Source of the DNA: Advenella sp. FME57
GTDB taxonomy: Bacteria > Pseudomonadota > Gammaproteobacteria > Burkholderiales > Burkholderiaceae_B
Assembly: GCF_014897675.1 (NCBI RefSeq)
Contig: NZ_JABUXU010000019.1
Coordinates: 34,818-98,817 of the forward strand
Reading direction: 5' to 3'
Length of the DNA: 64,000 bases
The translations under genes were made by a program, and so were the position numbers. This document shows, piece by piece, positions 42,232 through 52,126 of the stretch (within the stretch, counting starts at the first letter, position 1; each line of letters starts with the position of its first letter). The notes beneath the pieces are model-generated. The model was given only the letters and a program-made list of their open reading frames with translations. It had not been told where the DNA came from and made no database searches.

Positions 42232-43400
42232 TGTCCGTTACCGACGGCCTTGATGTGTATGTGGTGGGCGGCGCCGTGCGCGACCAGTTGTTGGGGCTGC
42301 CGCAGGGAGACCGGGACTGGGTCGTGGTGGGCGCCAGCCCGCAGGAAATGGTCCGGCGTGGTTTCCTGCCGGTCGGCGACGACTTCCCGGTTTTTCTGCA
42401 TCCGCAGACCAAAGAGGAATATGCGCTGGCGCGCACCGAAAGAAAAGCGGGGCGTGGCTACAAGGGTTTCACCTTTCATACGGGTCCGGAAGTGACGCTC
42501 GAAGAGGATTTGAAGCGTCGCGACCTGACCATCAATGCCATGGCGCGCCGTACCGATGGCACACTGGTCGACCCTTTGCGTGGCCGTGACGATCTTGAGC
42601 GCCGCGTGTTTCGGCATGCCAGCCAAGCGTTTGCCGAAGATCCGGTGCGCATATTGCGCCTGGCGCGGTTTGCTGCGCGGTTCACCGAATTCACGCTGGC
42701 CGGCGATACGCTGCAGCTGTGTCGGGACATGGTCCGCAGCGGTGAGATCGATGCCCTGGTGCCCGAGCGGGTCTGGAAAGAAGTCTCACGCGGGCTCATG
42801 AACGAAAAACCGTCGCGCATGTTCACCGTTTTGCAGGATACCAATGCGCTTGCCATCGTGATGCCGCAGTTGCAGTGGAACACAGAGGTGGCGCAGGCCA
42901 CCGACTTGTCGGCCGCCAGGATCCTGCCGCTGCCTTCCCGCTACGCGGTGGCGCTGTCGCAGACACGCGAGCATGCGGCCTTGAGTGTGCACCTTAAAGT
43001 GCCCGCAGAGTGTGCTGATTACGCCCGCTTGACGCAGGTGCTATCGGAACGCTTTGATATGTTGCCATTGCCGCCCAGCCCGACGGCGCAGGCGCACTTG
43101 TCGAACCGGGCACAATATGTGCTGGAAACACTGGAAGTGACTGACAGTTTGCGCAAGCCGGCGAGGTTTCGCGATTTGCTGGGCGTCGTGCTGTGTACCA
43201 GACAGTCTGCGGCGGAAAATCTGCAGGCGGAAATCACGCGGATTGAATCCTGGAGTGCAATACTGGATTGTTATTTACGGGTGGATGCGGGCGCGGTCGC
43301 CCGGCAGACCGAGGGGGGCGCCAACTCGATCAAAATGGCGGTGCGCTCGGCAAGACTGGACGCCATTGCGGCGTGCCTGGGAAAAATTGCACCGAGCTAG
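42231..43400 (+). CDS. cca: CCA-adding tRNA nucleotidyltransferase
   Basis: Adds or repairs the 3' CCA of tRNAs without a template. The ATG at 42231 overlaps the slt stop (TGATG). The 389-residue protein has the class II nucleotidyltransferase head: [12 protein letters not shown], the metal-binding D-R-D in [26 protein letters not shown] and [12 protein letters not shown]. The C-terminal part is short relative to E. coli Cca and I see no obvious HD-phosphohydrolase motif, which fits the shorter betaproteobacterial forms. Confidence 0.94.
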   Translation: MSVTDGLDVYVVGGAVRDQLLGLPQGDRDWVVVGASPQEMVRRGFLPVGDDFPVFLHPQTKEEYALARTERKAGRGYKGFTFHTGPEVTLEEDLKRRDLTINAMARRTDGTLVDPLRGRDDLERRVFRHASQAFAEDPVRILRLARFAARFTEFTLAGDTLQLCRDMVRSGEIDALVPERVWKEVSRGLMNEKPSRMFTVLQDTNALAIVMPQLQWNTEVAQATDLSAARILPLPSRYAVALSQTREHAALSVHLKVPAECADYARLTQVLSERFDMLPLPPSPTAQAHLSNRAQYVLETLEVTDSLRKPARFRDLLGVVLCTRQSAAENLQAEITRIESWSAILDCYLRVDAGAVARQTEGGANSIKMAVRSARLDAIAACLGKIAPS

Positions 43401-43464
43401 GCCCGGACCGTGTGGCGCTGTACGCTTTGTGCATGTGCCGGGGGCGGTTATTTCAATTGTAGTA

Positions 43465-44055
43465 TCAGGGATTGCTCATTCCGTCCCAGCGGGTGACCGA
43501 GCCGGTATCTATGTCAAATAGGTCAAGGGCTCGTCCGACACTGTGGTCGACCATTGCCTGGATGTTTTCCGGGCGCGCATAAAAGGCCGGAACCGGCGGC
43601 ATGACGATGGCGCCCATTTCGGTCACCGCCACCATGCTGCGCAAATGGCCCAGATGCAGTGGTGTTTCCCGGACCATGAGCACCAGCTTGCGTCTTTCCT
43701 TGAGCACCACATCGGCAGCACGGGTCAGGAGCGAAGAGGTAACTCCGCTGGCAATTTCCGAGAGCGTACGAATGGAGCAGGGCGCGATGAGCATGCCACA
43801 GGTTTTGAAGGAGCCGCTGGAAATGGTGGCCCCTACGTCCTGGATCGCATGAACGACCGTCGCCCGGTCGGCCAGTTCGCCGGGATGCATCTGCAGCTCT
43901 TGTGACAAGGTCAGACTGGCCGAGCGGCTCATGACCAAATGGGTTTCGAAGCCGGCCTGGGCAAGCAGCTCAAGAGCACGGACCCCGTAAATGGCGCCAG
44001 AGGCGCCGGTGATACCGACAATAATACGCGCAGGAGCGGAAACAGAGCTTGGCAT
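43465..44055 (-). CDS. ubiX: Flavin prenyltransferase UbiX
   Basis: Joins dimethylallyl phosphate to FMN to make the prenylated flavin cofactor used by UbiD decarboxylases in ubiquinone synthesis. The 196-residue protein has ITGASGAIYGVR (flavin phosphate binding), the SGSFKTCGMLIAPCS segment, and the C-terminal MVRETPLHLGHLRSM and PAFYARPENIQ motifs. It is convergent with cca and divergent from the next gene. Confidence 0.96.
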   Translation of the reverse strand: MPSSVSAPARIIVGITGASGAIYGVRALELLAQAGFETHLVMSRSASLTLSQELQMHPGELADRATVVHAIQDVGATISSGSFKTCGMLIAPCSIRTLSEIASGVTSSLLTRAADVVLKERRKLVLMVRETPLHLGHLRSMVAVTEMGAIVMPPVPAFYARPENIQAMVDHSVGRALDLFDIDTGSVTRWDGMSNP

Positions 44056-44120
44056 GGGCAGATGGCTATTTTCGGTAAGGGGTCAATGGGCTGGCTGATA
44101 TTGGCAGCCTTGCCGGGGCA

Positions 44121-44183
44121 AAACCACCGGCTTGAAGCGTTATTATACCCGCAGGGGCACAAAGCGACGCAGGCCGGTGGTTT
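44121..44183. repeat. Perfect 11-bp inverted repeat flanking a promoter-like stretch
   Basis: AAACCACCGGC (44121-44131) and GCCGGTGGTTT (44173-44183) are exact reverse complements 41 nt apart, in the divergent region between ubiX and the TIGR02444 gene, with a TATTAT hexamer between them. Confidence 0.7.
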
Positions 44184-44281
44184 GTGGTTCACGGAATGGC
44201 GCAAGCCTGTGTCGGTATTGTTAACTGATTTGCAGGCCAATTGGTAGGTCGGGCAGATGACAGATGCAACAGGGAGCACAA

Positions 44282-45028
44282 ATGGATCAGGATAAAAGCG
44301 CAGCGGATCACTGGCAGTTTTCGCTGGCGGTTTATACCCGTGATGGCGTGGCCGAGCACTGTCTCACGCTGCAACACACGCTGGGGCTGGATGTCAATGT
44401 CCTGTTGCTGATGTTGTGGGCGGCAAGACGTTGGGGCAATGCGCCTACGGCAGAACAGATTGCCGATGCTGATAGCGAGATTTGTGCGTGGCGGCGCGAA
44501 ATTGTTATCCCCTTGCGTCAGTTGCGAACGCGGCTCAAGAGTGGTCCGGCGCCGGCGCCCGATGCCATGACAGATGTGTTAAGGCAAGACATCAAGCGTC
44601 TGGAACTGGATGCCGAACGCATGCAGCAGGAGGTATTGGCGCAATGGGTCAAGGAACAGACGCAGGCGATACCTGGCGCAGCGCACGGCGGTACGGTTCA
44701 GCAGATGATGGTGATGTCGCAGGTCCGGGACGATGCGTGGTCCGACCCTGCAACGCAAGAAAATGCTTCTGCACCACAGCGGTCGTCAGTCGCGCTTGCC
44801 GATACGGCAGAGAACGCCCGGCAACTGGCCGTGCTGGAGCAGACTGCCGTCAGGGTGGTTGCCCACTATGAGGCACAGTATGATGGGCCTGCGTATGGGC
44901 AGGCTGCCATTGTCGAAGGAGGCGCGGCGGGACTTGCAGCCGACGAGCACACTGCGGACCCGTGGGTGGCGTTGCAGCATGCTCACCAGGTCGTGCTGGC
45001 TGCCGTGGCCGTGTTTGCGTCAGCCTGA
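44282..45028 (+). CDS. TIGR02444-family protein, long form
   Basis: 248 residues from the ATG at 44282, which has GGGAG 6 nt upstream. The N-terminal 120 residues match the TIGR02444 (DUF2390) pattern: FSLAVYTRDGVAEHCLTLQ, then GLDVNVLLLMLWAARRWG and a WRREIVIPLRQLRTRLK helix. Usual members are about 150-180 residues; the extra C-terminal part is Ala/Gln-rich and mostly helical by appearance. Function is not established. It is convergent with a DUF4870-like gene. Confidence 0.8.
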   Translation: MDQDKSAADHWQFSLAVYTRDGVAEHCLTLQHTLGLDVNVLLLMLWAARRWGNAPTAEQIADADSEICAWRREIVIPLRQLRTRLKSGPAPAPDAMTDVLRQDIKRLELDAERMQQEVLAQWVKEQTQAIPGAAHGGTVQQMMVMSQVRDDAWSDPATQENASAPQRSSVALADTAENARQLAVLEQTAVRVVAHYEAQYDGPAYGQAAIVEGGAAGLAADEHTADPWVALQHAHQVVLAAVAVFASA

Positions 45029-45109
45029 TGGCGAAGACGGCACCTGCTGCTGCACGATAACAACACCGCAGTTACCGTGGCAGCCCGCAGGAAGGCCTGG
45101 TTGTGGTGA

Positions 45110-45481
45110 TCAGAACCAGGATGTGGTGGATACGCCCCGGCCGTCATTCAGGCGAATGGCGCCCATGACGATGCGATAGATGTACCATACGGTAACGGCG
45201 ATAAGCACGATCCAGCCGATCAGGATAATCATCAGCAAAAAGCCTGCAATCGCGCCGATCAGGCCGATCCAGAAGGTACGAATCAGGTATTGCATATGAT
45301 CGGCATAGATCGTATTGGTGAACTCGCCCCGTTTGGCGTAGGCCATGATGACGCCCACAACGGAAAACAGCCCGGTAAACAACCCCAATGCGTACATTGC
45401 ATAAGTAATCCATGTGAAATTGCGGGCAGCGTTATCCGGCGCGGGAACCGGAGTCTGGTTCTGGCTGGTTTCTTCGTTCAT
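45110..45481 (-). CDS. Small membrane protein, DUF4870-like
   Basis: 123 residues with an N-terminal proline-rich polar tail, then about three hydrophobic helices: ITYAMYALGLFTGLFSVVGVIMAY, LIGAIAGFLLMIILIGWIV and a shorter AVTVWYIYRIVMGAIRL. The layout matches the DUF4870/TMEM-like small membrane families. AAGGGGAAA precedes the ATG. Function unknown. Three CCACTTTAA repeats lie immediately upstream. Confidence 0.75.
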   Translation of the reverse strand: MNEETSQNQTPVPAPDNAARNFTWITYAMYALGLFTGLFSVVGVIMAYAKRGEFTNTIYADHMQYLIRTFWIGLIGAIAGFLLMIILIGWIVLIAVTVWYIYRIVMGAIRLNDGRGVSTTSWF

Positions 45482-45510
45482 TACAGTTTCCCCTTGCGTT
45501 CAGTCGTGAG

Positions 45511-45558
45511 CCACTTTAAGTTGTATCCACTTTAAACTTTAAGTAATAACCACTTTAA
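45511..45558 (+). repeat. Three CCACTTTAA direct repeats in a divergent promoter region
   Basis: CCACTTTAA occurs at 45511-45519, 45527-45535 and 45550-45558, spaced 16 and 23 nt start to start, with an extra ACTTTAAG between the last two. The region lies 30 nt upstream of the DUF4870-like gene. Confidence 0.8.
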
Positions 45559-45777
45559 TATAGATTGCAAGTTTAATAAACCGATATTGCATTCGTGTAA
45601 AAATGTAGCAGATTGACATTGGCGCATGAAGTATTTGCGTCCATATAACGGATGCTGTAGACTCGCGCGGCGTGTGCTGCAATTTGTCCTTTTGACAGGA
45701 TGACTCGGATCAGGGGCGATTGAGTCTGTTCTGGCGTTGCCGCGCCTCTTATTCTTCCTACTATACGGACTATAACA

Positions 45778-46047
45778 ATGAAAAAATTCGACCTTGAAAA
45801 AGTCAAAGCGCAAAAAACAATGGGAAAAATGAAACAGGAAGGTCTGCCGGGCCAATTCGGTGGCGCTGCTGATGCTGCACTTGACCGCCGCGCACAACGC
45901 AAGGTGGACCAGGCCCAGGGGCTGGTCTCTTTTCCGGTCAAGCTCAGGCAGGATGTGATCCACCAGATCCGTGAGCGCGCTGTCCAGCAGGATAAAAGCA
46001 CCAACGACATTATCGGACAATTGCTGGAACAGGCGCTCAAGGGCTGA
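45778..46047 (+). CDS. Small conserved-looking basic protein, possible ribbon-helix-helix
   Basis: 89 residues, highly charged. It starts MKKFDLEKVKAQKTMGKM, then a Gly-rich linker (LPGQFGGAADAAL), and a C-terminal VSFPVKLRQDVIHQIRERAVQQDKS...IIGQLLEQAL. The strand-helix-helix order in the last 40 residues resembles ribbon-helix-helix (Arc/MetJ-type) DNA-binding folds, but I cannot name the family. It stands alone and is convergent with the methyltransferase gene. Confidence 0.65.
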   Translation: MKKFDLEKVKAQKTMGKMKQEGLPGQFGGAADAALDRRAQRKVDQAQGLVSFPVKLRQDVIHQIRERAVQQDKSTNDIIGQLLEQALKG

Positions 46048-46246
46048 CAGGCCTGTCGCCAGCCTAGGCGCGCTTGCTTTGCCGGCGTCAGTCTGGGCTG
46101 CCTGCCGGGTTCTGGTCGGCCACAGCGGTAGGTGTTCCGCCCACTCATCCGATCCGACAGTTCAGTCGATCCGATGGCTCATCCGCGCCGACTGTCTATC
46201 AAAGCTGCGCCGACTTTCCGACAGCCGCAGGCCAGGTGCCGTACGC

Positions 46247-47488
46247 TTACAGCCGATGGCGGCGATCTCCCGTGGCAAACCCGGCCAGATCCATATCCAC
46301 ATTTTTGCCGATGGCCAGCACCTTGAACAGTTCTCCCATTTCGGCTTCTGACAGCAGTTTTTGCACCGGGCCAATTTCGCGCGCGTAGTGCGCGGTGTCG
46401 CCGGGGTCCAGATCGCTTAACATCTGCAGCAGCCCGCAGTTGAGCAAAAAGCGGGCTTGCGAGGTGTAGCCGAGCACTTCCAGACCTGCGGCCAGCGCCG
46501 CATCGGCCATGGCAGTAAAGTCTACGTGCGCAGTAATGTCCTGGATTCCGGGAAAATGCAGCACCTGACTGTGCGCATGATGCAGCAGATGGCACATGAG
46601 TGTGCCCTGGCTGCGTTGTGGGTGATAGTACTCGTGCTGCGGAAAGCCGTAGTCGATCAGCAGGGCGGCACCTTGATTGAGCCACTGTCCCAGGCTCGAT
46701 ACCCAAGATTCGCCTTGCAGGTTTATTTCGGATCGATAGCCGGGCAGCGCCGGCATGCGCGCCCTTACAGCCTGCTCCAATAGGGCACTGGCGGGAACGC
46801 GCAGAAAGTCAAAATGTGACCAGGCCTGGTTATCCTGGCCTGCTTGCGGGTCCGCCACCGCTGATGCTTCACCTGGTTTGTTGATGACGTGCAGTTCATA
46901 GACATTGCCATCCTCGCCCCATTCAAACAGCGAGACGGGCATGGCATCAAGAACTTCATTGGCAATGACGCAGCCGGTAAAGCCCGAAGGCAGGCTGTGC
47001 AGCCATTGCACGCTGTCCCCGAAAGGGGCAAGCCGTTGCCGTTGCCGTTGCGTCAGGTCCGGTGAAATATCCAGAATGTAATATTGCAGTTGGGGAAATT
47101 CGGGCAGCAGGGCCTGCAGTATATGCTCGGCAAGGGCGCCAGAGCCAGCGCCGAATTCCAGAATATGAGGGGTGCCGATGTGGGCGAGAATGGGGCCGAT
47201 TTGCCTGGCCAGGCTGCGGCCAAACCACGGCGTCAGTTCTGGTGCCGTGACAAAGTCGCCTTGCAGTGCGGTGCCTGCGGCGGCGGTATCTCCGAATTTG
47301 AGGGGGGCGCCGGCATAATAGCCGGCTTGGGGATCGTACAGCGCGGCATGCATCCAGCGCGCGAAGGGCAGCCCCTGGGGGCCGGCTTCATGAATAAGCC
47401 CGGCAAGCTTGTGCCGGGCGTTTTCGCTATAGCGCTGCGCTGCTTCCTGGATTTGGGGCAGCGCAGGGCCGGTTGGGTCTGCACGCAT
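46247..47488 (-). CDS. SAM-dependent methyltransferase, MidA/NDUFAF7 family (COG1565)
   Basis: 413 residues. N-terminal FARWMHAALYDPQAGYYAG, FVTAPELTPWFGRSLARQI, and the SAM-binding ILEFGAGSGALAEHIL (about 109-124) are hallmarks of COG1565. ANEVLDAMPV and LLIDYGFPQHEYYHPQR also match. Mitochondrial NDUFAF7 symmetrically dimethylates an Arg in complex I; the bacterial target is not established. It is divergent-free here, lying downstream of rhlE on the same strand with 40 nt between them. Confidence 0.9.
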   Translation of the reverse strand: MRADPTGPALPQIQEAAQRYSENARHKLAGLIHEAGPQGLPFARWMHAALYDPQAGYYAGAPLKFGDTAAAGTALQGDFVTAPELTPWFGRSLARQIGPILAHIGTPHILEFGAGSGALAEHILQALLPEFPQLQYYILDISPDLTQRQRQRLAPFGDSVQWLHSLPSGFTGCVIANEVLDAMPVSLFEWGEDGNVYELHVINKPGEASAVADPQAGQDNQAWSHFDFLRVPASALLEQAVRARMPALPGYRSEINLQGESWVSSLGQWLNQGAALLIDYGFPQHEYYHPQRSQGTLMCHLLHHAHSQVLHFPGIQDITAHVDFTAMADAALAAGLEVLGYTSQARFLLNCGLLQMLSDLDPGDTAHYAREIGPVQKLLSEAEMGELFKVLAIGKNVDMDLAGFATGDRRHRL

Positions 47489-47528
47489 ATCTTTCCAACG
47501 TTACTTCGGGAAAGATCATTATAAAGGC

Positions 47529-49169
47529 TTACGCCCAGGTGCGTGATGAACTCGGTTTCTTTTTGCTGCGAGCAAAAGCGGGTTTGTCTGAGCGTGCTGT
47601 GCGATCACCACTGAAGCCGCCGTCGGAACGGGTGCTTGGGCGAGGCTTGCGGGCCGGAGCAGGAGCGAACTCGGTGCGTGGCTTGCGCGGTGCCGGTGCT
47701 GCATCGGCTTTGACGAAACCGCTTTTTTCGGTGCGCGGGCGATCAGATGAGAACGGATTGCGTGACAGCGACGTAGCTGCACGGTCAATCAGCGATTCAC
47801 GAGGCGCGTCATAAGAGCGTGCCGGACGAGCGCGCTCGGGGCGGCCTTCGGCAGAACGTGAATCTTCACGGGCGCCGTAAGAAGGAGCGCTGCCGCCTTT
47901 GCGATGACCAAAACCGGTGCGGGCATGATCTTTCTCGCGCGAACCGCCACCTGGGCGACCCTGGCGTGAACTATTTGGCTTGCCGCCACGACCCTTGCCG
48001 CCGCCGGCACCGCGACCACTCTCGGCCGACTTGACCGGTTCCAGGCCAGCAATCACTTCGGCAGGCATAGGCTGGCCGGTGAACTGTTCGATACGGCGGA
48101 TTTTATGACGTTCGCCATGGGTTGCCAGCGTAAATGCCTGACCGTTGCGACCTGCACGGCCGGTACGACCGATACGGTGAACGTAGTCTTCAGCCTGCAT
48201 GGGCAGATCGAAGTTGATGGCATGGCTGATGCCTTGCACGTCAATACCGCGGGCGGCAACGTCGGTTGCAACCAGCACGCGCAGGCGACCTTTTTGCAGC
48301 ATACCCAGTGTGCGGGTGCGCTGACGCTGATTCATATCGCCATGCAGGGCGGAAGCGGCAAAACCTTCATCTTCCAGACGTTCGGCCAGTGCATCGGCGC
48401 CCCGTTTGGTAGAAGTAAAGACAATGGCCTGATCCATGGAGGCGTCACGCAGCAGGTGACCCAGCAGGCGCAATTTGTGGCCGCTGTCATCTGCGTAAAG
48501 CAGGGTTTGGGTAATGTTGGCGTGTTTCTGTTTCTGTCCGGCGATATCGATACGCAGCGGATTGTTCAGCATATCGGCGGCCAGACGGGCAACAGTACCT
48601 TCGAATGTGGCGGAGAACATCAGTGTCTGACGATCACGTGGTGTTTGCGCAACAATGCTTTCGATGTCTTCGATGAAGCCCATATCCAGCATGCGGTCGG
48701 CTTCGTCCAGCACCAGGGTGTGAACCTGTGACAGATTGACGCGGCGTGCGTTCAGGTGGTCAATAAGACGGCCGGGGGTGGCAACCAGCACGTCAACACG
48801 ACGCGACAGTGCTTTGATCTGCGCGCCGTAAGGCATGCCGCCGACCACAGTGGCGATACGCAGATCGTCAATGCCAACGCCGTATGATCTGGTGGCTTCT
48901 GCAACCTGCAGGGCCAGCTCGCGGGTCGGTGTCAAAACCAATACCTGTACGCCCATGCCTTTGTTGCCAGGCATGCCGGCAATACGGTGCAATGAGGGCA
49001 GCATGAATGCTGCGGTTTTACCGCTACCTGTCTGTGCAGAGACGATCAGATCCTTGCCTTCGAGGGCTTTGGGGATCGCTTCGGTTTGCACTGGAGTAGG
49101 TTGGGTGAAGCCGGCCTTGTTCAGGGCAGCAAGAAGAATGGGTGATAGACCCAGAGAATCAAATGACAT
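47529..49169 (-). CDS. rhlE: DEAD-box RNA helicase, RhlE type
   Basis: ATP-dependent RNA helicase of 546 residues from the ATG at 49169 (AGGAT 7 nt upstream). The helicase core has Q motif PTPVQTEAIP, motif I AQTGSGKT, Ia PTRELALQV, motif II DEAD, motif III SAT, and motif VI HRIGRTGRAGR. After about residue 380 comes a low-complexity Gly/Arg/Ser/Pro tail of about 170 residues (GRGAGGGKGRGGKP and similar), which in RhlE proteins aids RNA binding. The core is a typical betaproteobacterial RhlE. A long 5' leader precedes it, often seen for cold- or self-regulated helicases. Confidence 0.95.
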   Translation of the reverse strand: MSFDSLGLSPILLAALNKAGFTQPTPVQTEAIPKALEGKDLIVSAQTGSGKTAAFMLPSLHRIAGMPGNKGMGVQVLVLTPTRELALQVAEATRSYGVGIDDLRIATVVGGMPYGAQIKALSRRVDVLVATPGRLIDHLNARRVNLSQVHTLVLDEADRMLDMGFIEDIESIVAQTPRDRQTLMFSATFEGTVARLAADMLNNPLRIDIAGQKQKHANITQTLLYADDSGHKLRLLGHLLRDASMDQAIVFTSTKRGADALAERLEDEGFAASALHGDMNQRQRTRTLGMLQKGRLRVLVATDVAARGIDVQGISHAINFDLPMQAEDYVHRIGRTGRAGRNGQAFTLATHGERHKIRRIEQFTGQPMPAEVIAGLEPVKSAESGRGAGGGKGRGGKPNSSRQGRPGGGSREKDHARTGFGHRKGGSAPSYGAREDSRSAEGRPERARPARSYDAPRESLIDRAATSLSRNPFSSDRPRTEKSGFVKADAAPAPRKPRTEFAPAPARKPRPSTRSDGGFSGDRTARSDKPAFARSKKKPSSSRTWA

Positions 49170-49544
49170 TTGTAATCCTAAGTAGGTGTCAGGCAAGCCT
49201 GTTCATCAGGAGCGCAGATGGCCGTTGATTCCGGTTGTGATGCTGGGCGATTGCATAAGCAACTCCAGGCCGCACGATGGACAGGCCATCGGCAAACAGG
49301 ACAAAACGACAATTCTGTCACGCAGCAAAGTCCTGCTGATATGCACAATGCACATCTGCACTTTACTGATCAGGATGAACAAACGAATGGGAAATGGCCA
49401 GACGAATCGTTGATCGGAGCATCGAGCCGACCGGATCAACCGTTGCATGACAGAGGAAATACGCATGCGGGTCTGGAGGTAGGAGCGATGACGGCTTTTG
49501 ATTAATAAGCCAGGCAGCAAAAATAAAGAGAATTTGCTGCAAAG
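49170..49544 (-). other. Predicted long 5' leader of rhlE
   Basis: About 375 nt between the predicted transcription start and the rhlE ATG. No credible ORF. An 8-bp stem GCAGCAAA/TTTGCTGC (49514-49540) would form right at the RNA 5' end. Confidence 0.5.
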
Positions 49545-49550
49545 AAAATG

Positions 49551-49579
49551 ATTATATAAGTGTTTTCCCTAGAATGCAA
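49551..49579 (-). promoter_or_regulatory. Predicted rhlE promoter
   Basis: On the minus strand TTGCAT (49579-49574) and a perfect TATAAT (49556-49551) are 17 nt apart; the start would be near 49544. The remaining stretch to the HIT gene stop (49580-49730) holds only a GGTGCCCGGGCACC palindrome at 49710-49723. Confidence 0.55.
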
Positions 49580-49730
49580 GCATTATTATTGCAATACCCA
49601 TTCAGCCGTGTTGCGTATACGGCAAAAGCCACGTATTCGGTACAGGCACACAACCGTGCGGCTGGCGCAGATCACCAGGGTTAAATGGGTGCGTACGGGC
49701 CCGATGCCCGGTGCCCGGGCACCGCCAGAT

Positions 49731-50267
49731 TCATCGATCCGTGATGCGCTGCAGGGTTTGCTCAAAGCGGGTCTGCTCTGGCACCGTACCTGCCACTTCA
49801 TCGAAAAGGGCGGTAAACGATTGCGTGATGTCCTGGTGGTAGGCGGGCAGGTGCTGCCGGATTTGCGCATTTCTGCGGGCACAGGCTGTCGCGTGTCCGC
49901 CGTCTGGCGTATTTGCAGTCTCGCGCGGCATGCCCCAGATCGGGTTGGGAAAATGTTTGTCGTCGGCAAAACGGGCAATGATGTGCCAATGCACATGAGG
50001 AACCATATTGCCCAGTTGCGCCAGATTGATTTTATCGGGCTGGAAATGGCGCCTTTGCAGGGCTTCTACGAGATACACGGCGCTCATCAGGCCGCTACGC
50101 TCGGTCTGATTCAGGTCGGTCATTTCCTGTGCGTGGCGATTGAGGATTACCCGCGTAAATGCCGGGTAATCGGCCTCCTGCGCATCGATGACGCGCAGGA
50201 ATGCGTTGCGGAACAGCACGGTCGCGCCATCGTCATGGCACAGCGGGCACTCAGTATGCGTGGTCAC
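49731..50267 (-). CDS. HIT-family protein
   Basis: 178-residue histidine-triad hydrolase or transferase with a GTG start. The N-terminal CPLC pair may bind zinc. VILNRHAQEMTDL and the triad HVHWHII (about 92-98) define the fold. The C-terminal 80 residues extend beyond ordinary 110-140-residue HIT proteins and lack a recognised domain. It lies 36 nt after trpC on the same strand and may be co-transcribed with the trp genes, a linkage known in related betaproteobacteria. Confidence 0.88.
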   Translation of the reverse strand: MTTHTECPLCHDDGATVLFRNAFLRVIDAQEADYPAFTRVILNRHAQEMTDLNQTERSGLMSAVYLVEALQRRHFQPDKINLAQLGNMVPHVHWHIIARFADDKHFPNPIWGMPRETANTPDGGHATACARRNAQIRQHLPAYHQDITQSFTALFDEVAGTVPEQTRFEQTLQRITDR

Positions 50268-50303
50268 TGCCGCGGTTCTCCCAGAAAATGCTTTATGGGT
50301 GAA

Positions 50304-51098
50304 TCAATGATTCACGATAAATGACTCAAGTGTGATGCCTGGATCGGTTTCCCGCATGAACGCTTCACCAATCAGGAACCCATAGACCCCGTTCTCATGC
50401 ATGCTGCGTACGTCCTCGGGCGCGTGGATGCCGCTTTCGGTAATGACAAAGCGTCCCTCTGGGATATGCGGGAGCAGCTCCAGCGTGGTTTGCAGTGTGG
50501 TCTCGAAGGTTCGCAGATTGCGGTTGTTGATGCCGATCAGCGATGATTTCATGTCCAGGGCGATATCCAGTTCGGCTCGGTCGTGCACTTCGATCAGGAC
50601 ATCCATGTCCAGTTCCTGCGCAACCGCTTCCATTTCCTTGAGCTGGTCGGCCGGCAAGGCGGCGACGATCAGCAGGATGCAGTCGGCGCCCAGCGCACGA
50701 GCGTTAATGATCTGGTACGGGTCAATCATGAAGTCTTTGCGCAGCACCGGTAGCGGGCAGGCGGCGCGCGCCTGGCGCAAGTAATCGCTGGATCCCTGGA
50801 AAAACTGCACGTCGGTCAGCACCGATAGGCAGGTCGCGCCATGTGCTGCATAGGTGTGGGCAATTTCGGCGGGATTGAAATTGGGTCGGATCACACCTTT
50901 TGACGGCGATGCTTTTTTGACTTCGGCGATGACAGCGGTTTTTTTCTGTCTGATTTTTTCGCGCAGCGCATTGGCAAAGCCGCGAACATCCTTGCGCGCC
51001 TGGGCTTCGCGCAGCAGATCTGCTTCGCTGCGGAACTGGCGCTGCATGGCGACTTCTTCTTTTTTTACGCTGAGAATCTGTTCAAGAATATCGTTCAT
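50304..51098 (-). CDS. trpC: Indole-3-glycerol-phosphate synthase
   Basis: Closes the indole ring from carboxyphenylaminodeoxyribulose phosphate, the fourth step of tryptophan synthesis. The 264-residue TIM barrel starts [16 protein letters not shown] and has [13 protein letters not shown] (catalytic Lys), [24 protein letters not shown] and [12 protein letters not shown]. It is not fused to TrpF. Its start overlaps the trpD stop by 4 nt. Confidence 0.97.
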   Translation of the reverse strand: MNDILEQILSVKKEEVAMQRQFRSEADLLREAQARKDVRGFANALREKIRQKKTAVIAEVKKASPSKGVIRPNFNPAEIAHTYAAHGATCLSVLTDVQFFQGSSDYLRQARAACPLPVLRKDFMIDPYQIINARALGADCILLIVAALPADQLKEMEAVAQELDMDVLIEVHDRAELDIALDMKSSLIGINNRNLRTFETTLQTTLELLPHIPEGRFVITESGIHAPEDVRSMHENGVYGFLIGEAFMRETDPGITLESFIVNH

Positions 51099-52126
51099 GT
51101 CGTGAGCTTCCTGGTATAGGCACGGAATGTCTCTAATTTATCACGTGCAGCCCCGGATTGGATCAGTTCGCGCGCTTTAATAATCCCATCCTGCATGGTG
51201 GCGGCCTGATTGCCTGCGTAGAGCGCCAGACCGGCATTGAGCACGACGATATCGCGGGCCGTGCCCGTTTCATTGTTCAGTGCGCTCATGACCAGCTCGC
51301 GTGACTCTTCTTTGTTGCTGACCGTAATATTGCGAATGGAGACCATTTGCATGCCGAAGTCTTCCGGATGAATTTCGTATTCGCTGACTTTGCCGTCCTT
51401 GAGCTCGCCCACCAGTGTTGCAGCGCCCAGCGAGGCTTCGTCCAGATTGTCCTTGCCGTGTACGATCAGCACATGCTTGGATCCCAGTTGCTGCAGCACG
51501 CGCACCTGGATGCCGACCAGATCCGGATGGAATACGCCCATGAGTTGATTGCCGGCTTTGGCCGGGTTGGTCAGGGGGCCCAGGATGTTGAATATGGTGC
51601 GTACCGCCAGCATTTTGCGTATCTCGGCGACGTTTTTCATGCTGCCATGATGCGTTGGCGCGAACATGAAGCCGATACCGGTCTGTTCCACGCATTCGGC
51701 AACCTGCTCTGGCGAGAGCATGACATTGATGCCCAGCGCTTCCAGGACATCGGCGCTGCCCGAAGAGGAAGACGAGCTGCGGTTACCATGCTTGGCAATG
51801 CGCACGCCGCCAGCGGCCGCCACGAACATGGCGGTGGTGGAGATATTGAAGGTATGACTCGCATCTCCGCCGGTGCCGCACATATCCAGCAGATTGTCCG
51901 GGTCGCTGATGTTGACCGGCGTGGCAAATTCGCGCATGACTGTGGCGGCTGCGGTAATTTCGCCGATGGTTTCTTTTTTGACGCGCAATCCCATGAGCAG
52001 GGCGCTGGCAATGGGCGGCGGCACTTCGCCGCGCATCAGCTGGCGCATCAGGTACAGCATTTCGTCATGAAAGATTTCGCGGTGTTCAATGCAGCGCGTC
52101 AGGGCGTCTGTGTAGGAAATGCTCAT
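51095..52126 (-). CDS. trpD: Anthranilate phosphoribosyltransferase
   Basis: Joins anthranilate and PRPP. 343 residues; the PRPP loop is [15 protein letters not shown] (about 84-98), with [25 protein letters not shown] carrying the second conserved block and [14 protein letters not shown] the third. It is a stand-alone enzyme, not fused to TrpG. Starts of trpD and trpC overlap preceding stops by 4 nt, indicating coupled translation. Confidence 0.97.
   Translation of the reverse strand: MSISYTDALTRCIEHREIFHDEMLYLMRQLMRGEVPPPIASALLMGLRVKKETIGEITAAATVMREFATPVNISDPDNLLDMCGTGGDASHTFNISTTAMFVAAAGGVRIAKHGNRSSSSSSGSADVLEALGINVMLSPEQVAECVEQTGIGFMFAPTHHGSMKNVAEIRKMLAVRTIFNILGPLTNPAKAGNQLMGVFHPDLVGIQVRVLQQLGSKHVLIVHGKDNLDEASLGAATLVGELKDGKVSEYEIHPEDFGMQMVSIRNITVSNKEESRELVMSALNNETGTARDIVVLNAGLALYAGNQAATMQDGIIKARELIQSGAARDKLETFRAYTRKLTT

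Noticed and set aside
46046..46057. GACAGGCCTGTC palindrome after the 89-residue protein gene
   Set aside because: A 12-bp palindrome without loop, U-tract or second copy; no function supported.
49586..50324. Plus-strand ORFs opposite the HIT gene
   Set aside because: The minus-strand frame carries the HIT triad HVHWHI; the plus-strand ORFs have no recognisable domain.
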